A stretch of DNA of 64,000 bases. It comes from Eubacteriaceae bacterium. GTDB taxonomy: Bacteria; Bacillota; Clostridia; Lachnospirales; Lachnospiraceae. A program made the position numbers and the translations under genes. The stretch lies in assembly GCA_910574915.1 (NCBI GenBank), contig CAJTCR010000024.1:1-64000 (forward strand), in the 5' to 3' direction. Positions 61,394 through 64,000 of the stretch are shown one piece after another. Below the pieces are notes generated by a model, which saw nothing but the letters and a program-made list of their open reading frames with translations, was not told the DNA's origin and made no database searches. Positions within the stretch are counted from its first letter, which is position 1. The number at the start of each line of letters is the position of its first letter.

Positions 61394-61507
61394 TACATGC
61401 CTCCCGGATATCCTTTGCGGCCGTTGCATAAAAACGGTCATAATTTGCATATATATATGTGTGTTCCGTATATAAATATAGTGTTCTTTTTTGATGATTT
61501 TGTTGCA

Positions 61508-61547
61508 CAAAAAATTGCAGAATATACTTTCAAAGTATATCCTGCAA
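61508..61547 (-). terminator. Rho-independent terminator of the GH13 gene
   Basis: On the minus strand TTGCAGGATATACTTT and its near-exact complement ending TTCTGCAA form a long stem, followed by TTTTTT. It lies 18 bases after the GH13 stop. Confidence 0.8.
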
Positions 61548-61564
61548 CATACAGCATGTCCGTT

Positions 61565-63676
61565 TCATTTTCGCCTGAGCACAACCGATGAAAATTTCGG
61601 CAGCATAATTTTCAGCCGCCCTTCTGTAACCGTATAGTGTACTGGTACGACGGAGTATCCGTTTTCATTTGTAAAAATCAACTGTTCTAACTCCGCAGAC
61701 AGCGGGATTCCGGCCGACCATACCGACACGTCAATGTCTCTGCTGCCTTCCGCGTTGTTGACAAGGATAATAAGCTGCTCTTTGCGGTTAAAGCGCGCAT
61801 AGCAGAGCAAATTGTGTTCTCCCTGCAAAAACTTTACCGATCCGGTACGCAGCGCTGGATGCTCTTTGTGAATCCGAATGATTTCCCTGTGGAACGCAAT
61901 CAGGTCTCTGTCCTCCTTGCCCCAAGGATACGTACGGCGGTTATCTGGGTCTGTAAAGCCGCACACGCCTGCTTCGTCTCCGTAATAGATCGTCGGCGCC
62001 CCCGGCCACGTCATCTGAACTACGACCGCCTCACGGAACACGCCTTTATTGATCCCCTCAGAAGCAGCCTGCGCGCCGAGTGTGTCAATGCGTCCCGGCC
62101 TGTGGTTGGTCCTGGTCAGAAAACGCGAATGGTCATGATTGGACAACTGGTTCATCGAGCAGTACAAAGACGGCGTTAAAAAGCTTGTCATATAGTGATT
62201 CATCGAGCCTTTAAAATTATCGATGTTCCCAAGCGTACAGCTCTGAAAGCTATCGCTGTGCTTCTCCATCCCGGTCAGAAACCAGGTGACAGGCTCCATA
62301 AACGCGTCATAGTTCATAATCGTATCCCACTGGTCGCCAGCCAGCCAGTTTTTCGGGTCTCCGTAATGCTCGGCAAGAATAATTGCATCCGGGTTTGCGG
62401 ATTTTACTGCTTTGCGGAAATCCCGCCAGAACTGGTGGTTAAACTCCTCGCTGTAGCCTAAGTCCGCGGCAACGTCCAGCCGCCAGCCGTCGGCGTTGTA
62501 CGGCGGAGATACCCATTTTTTTCCAATGTCCAATATATACTGGTACAGCTCCTTGGACTCTTCATAATTCAGCTTGGGCAGCGTATCGTGCTCCCACCAG
62601 CCGTCATACGACTTATTGTACGGCCATTCATTCTGATTGCGGAACTTAAAATATTCCCGGTACGGGCTTTCCCTGGACACATACGCGCCAGGCTCGTACC
62701 CTTCCTGCCCGTTGTATAGCTCTTCCCTGTCCATCCACTTGTTAAACGAACCGCAGTGGTTAAACACGCCGTCCAAAATCACGCGCATCCCGCGGCTGTG
62801 GATCTCTTCGACTAACTGTGCAAAAAACTGGTTGCTCGCTTCTAAGTTGCGCTTGTCTGTGACCCGCTTAATATAACGCTCCGCCATACGGTTGTCCACA
62901 GAACCATGCGGCAGCAGCGCGCCTCCGTCTGCCACGATCTTTCCGTAATGCGGGTCTATATAGTCATAATCCTGAATATCATATTTATGGTTGGACGGCG
63001 ATACAAACAGCGGATTAAAATAGATGACCTCTATTCCAAGGGTTTGCAAATAATCCAGCTTTTTGCGCACACCTTCTAAGTCGCCGCCGTAAAACTCCGC
63101 TACACTAAAGCTCTCCGGCACTTTGTCCCAATTTTCCACATGCTGGCTGGTCGTGCGGATATAAAAATATTCGTTTGTCTCTACGTCATTGCCAATATCC
63201 CCGTTGTAAAAGCGGTCTACCAAAATCTGGTACATAACCGCGCCCTTTGCCCACTCAGGCGTTGAAAATCCAGGCACGATCCGAAAGTTATACTGCGGAC
63301 GCATTTCTTTTGTCGGTCCGTAATTGTCATAATATAAGGTAAGCATACCATCTGCCACCTGGAAATAATAGTCAAACGGCTGATCCGTCATCGTAACGGT
63401 ATATGCATAATAATCAAATTCTTCACAGGATTCTACTTTTTGCATTAAATATTCCTGCCCATTGCCGCACAAAAACACAGCATCCACATTATCCTTCTTT
63501 GTACGGAAACGAATCGATACCTCTTCCCCCGGGTTCGGTTCCGGCGGCTGTCTGTAATCGGCAGTTCCGTCTGAGAAGAGCACCTGCTTATAGAGCACCG
63601 GACGCATCTGCATCATGTAGCGCTGTATTTTATTTAATTCATATACTGATTTACTTTCCATCTCCACAAGCTCCAT
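61565..63676 (-). CDS. GH13 alpha-glucan hydrolase (alpha-amylase/neopullulanase type)
   Basis: A 703-residue enzyme. The N-terminal 130 residues are a CBM34/E-set-like domain, followed by the TIM barrel with conserved regions: DGVFNH (302-307), GWRLDVAADLG with nucleophile D401, ILAEHYGD with acid/base E436, and LSNHDHSR with D515. A C-terminal beta domain follows. There is no signal peptide, so it is probably cytoplasmic and hydrolyses imported alpha-1,4/1,6-glucans or cyclodextrins. AAGGA precedes the ATG. Monocistronic with its own terminator. Confidence 0.92.
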   Translation of the reverse strand: MELVEMESKSVYELNKIQRYMMQMRPVLYKQVLFSDGTADYRQPPEPNPGEEVSIRFRTKKDNVDAVFLCGNGQEYLMQKVESCEEFDYYAYTVTMTDQPFDYYFQVADGMLTLYYDNYGPTKEMRPQYNFRIVPGFSTPEWAKGAVMYQILVDRFYNGDIGNDVETNEYFYIRTTSQHVENWDKVPESFSVAEFYGGDLEGVRKKLDYLQTLGIEVIYFNPLFVSPSNHKYDIQDYDYIDPHYGKIVADGGALLPHGSVDNRMAERYIKRVTDKRNLEASNQFFAQLVEEIHSRGMRVILDGVFNHCGSFNKWMDREELYNGQEGYEPGAYVSRESPYREYFKFRNQNEWPYNKSYDGWWEHDTLPKLNYEESKELYQYILDIGKKWVSPPYNADGWRLDVAADLGYSEEFNHQFWRDFRKAVKSANPDAIILAEHYGDPKNWLAGDQWDTIMNYDAFMEPVTWFLTGMEKHSDSFQSCTLGNIDNFKGSMNHYMTSFLTPSLYCSMNQLSNHDHSRFLTRTNHRPGRIDTLGAQAASEGINKGVFREAVVVQMTWPGAPTIYYGDEAGVCGFTDPDNRRTYPWGKEDRDLIAFHREIIRIHKEHPALRTGSVKFLQGEHNLLCYARFNRKEQLIILVNNAEGSRDIDVSVWSAGIPLSAELEQLIFTNENGYSVVPVHYTVTEGRLKIMLPKFSSVVLRRK

Positions 63677-63773
63677 TTTCCTTTTTTTGTTAAGTATAGC
63701 CTATATTTTCAAAATAATCTATGGTACAACTTAACAAAAATATGGAAAAAAAGATACCATTCAAAGACAAAGT

Positions 63774-63801
63774 AAAAAAGACAGCTTACGCTGTCTTTTT
63801 T
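63774..63801. terminator. bidirectional Rho-independent terminator
   Basis: AAAAAAGACAGC, TTAC loop and GCTGTCTTTTTT form a perfect 12-base stem carrying A and T runs on both sides. It separates the GH13 promoter region from whatever lies to the right. Confidence 0.85.
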
Positions 63802-64000
63802 AGGAGAAGGTATTTTTACTATGGGGTATAGCAAAAACTATATAATGTATTGGGGGGTTTTTACGTTAATTATAATACCACCATTCCACAAATAAGTGTG
63901 CACAAACTTCGCAAAATTTCTTATTTTTTTTTGTGCATTTTATGCATTAAGTTGAATTTGTATGCAAACCGCCAATGCAATATTGCACAGAAAGCTGTCA
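63802..64000. other. gene-free right edge with palindrome
   Basis: No gene is seen in these 199 bases. TGCAATATTGCA (63,976-63,987) is a perfect 12-base palindrome near the edge and could be an operator of a gene to the right. AT-rich promoter-like DNA precedes it. Confidence 0.4.

Noticed and set aside
1..64000. CRISPR array, rRNA or tRNA genes
   Set aside because: No spaced direct repeats and no tRNA- or rRNA-like sequence was seen on either strand.

Overview
The window looks like chromosome from a spore-forming gut Firmicute, most likely a Lachnospiraceae (Clostridium cluster XIVa type). The grounds are a SpoIIID regulator, Gram-positive lipoprotein boxes, strong AGGAGG-type ribosome sites, frequent TTG/GTG starts, carbohydrate ABC systems encoded without their own ATPase, and a redox cassette with a CXXC micro-protein that is typical of Clostridia. 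I recognise the families by eye; no database search was possible.

Region 1 (about 500-33,200) is a prophage or prophage remnant. Nearly everything from 18,044 down to 503, and from 27,879 down to 18,422, reads on the minus strand. A CI-type repressor, an HsdR-N-like protein and a tyrosine integrase read on the plus strand at the right. Order from the right: integrase, HsdR-N-like protein (frameshifted in an A7 tract), CI/Cro switch with four further small HTH proteins, a RecT-like or unassigned early protein, DUF3846, a single-chain SbcD-SbcC (Mre11-Rad50) fusion, a replisome organiser, a DnaC-type loader, a small XRE regulator with three identical-pattern operators, an N6-methylase-like protein, a PcfK/AcrIIA9-like protein, PcfJ, HNH nuclease, DUF5131 radical-SAM-like protein, RecU, a phage sliding clamp, Dam methylase, an AAA ATPase, a late regulator, then an unusual block of a sodium:solute symporter plus two PAPS-reductase-like/ParB-like pairs, and finally terminase. 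The large terminase is cut off after about 150 residues. No portal, capsid, tail or lysis gene is present in the window, so this end is deleted or rearranged.

Region 2 (31,387-33,211), between integrase and guaA, is an AT-rich three-gene cassette: an STAS-like/GHKL-ATPase fusion, a DUF4325 STAS-like protein and a PIN-domain protein. It looks like cargo and is my best candidate for an undescribed system (defence or toxin-antitoxin).

Region 3 (33,320-64,000) is ordinary chromosome: guaA, a membrane protein, spoIIID, a flotillin/NfeD pair, a TlpA/CXXC/4Fe-4S redox cassette and an aldose epimerase. It continues with an Lpl-type ABC system with a sialidase-like protein and AraC regulator, a GyrI-like protein, a decayed AAA/PD-(D/E)XK gene and a flippase-like membrane protein. 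Next comes a LacI-controlled ABC system with a GH31 glycosidase, then an ECF sigma factor with a membrane-anchored beta-propeller protein, and a GH13 alpha-glucan hydrolase. The two sugar loci each combine import, hydrolysis and a divergent regulator. Neither encodes an ABC ATPase, which fits use of a shared ATPase encoded elsewhere.
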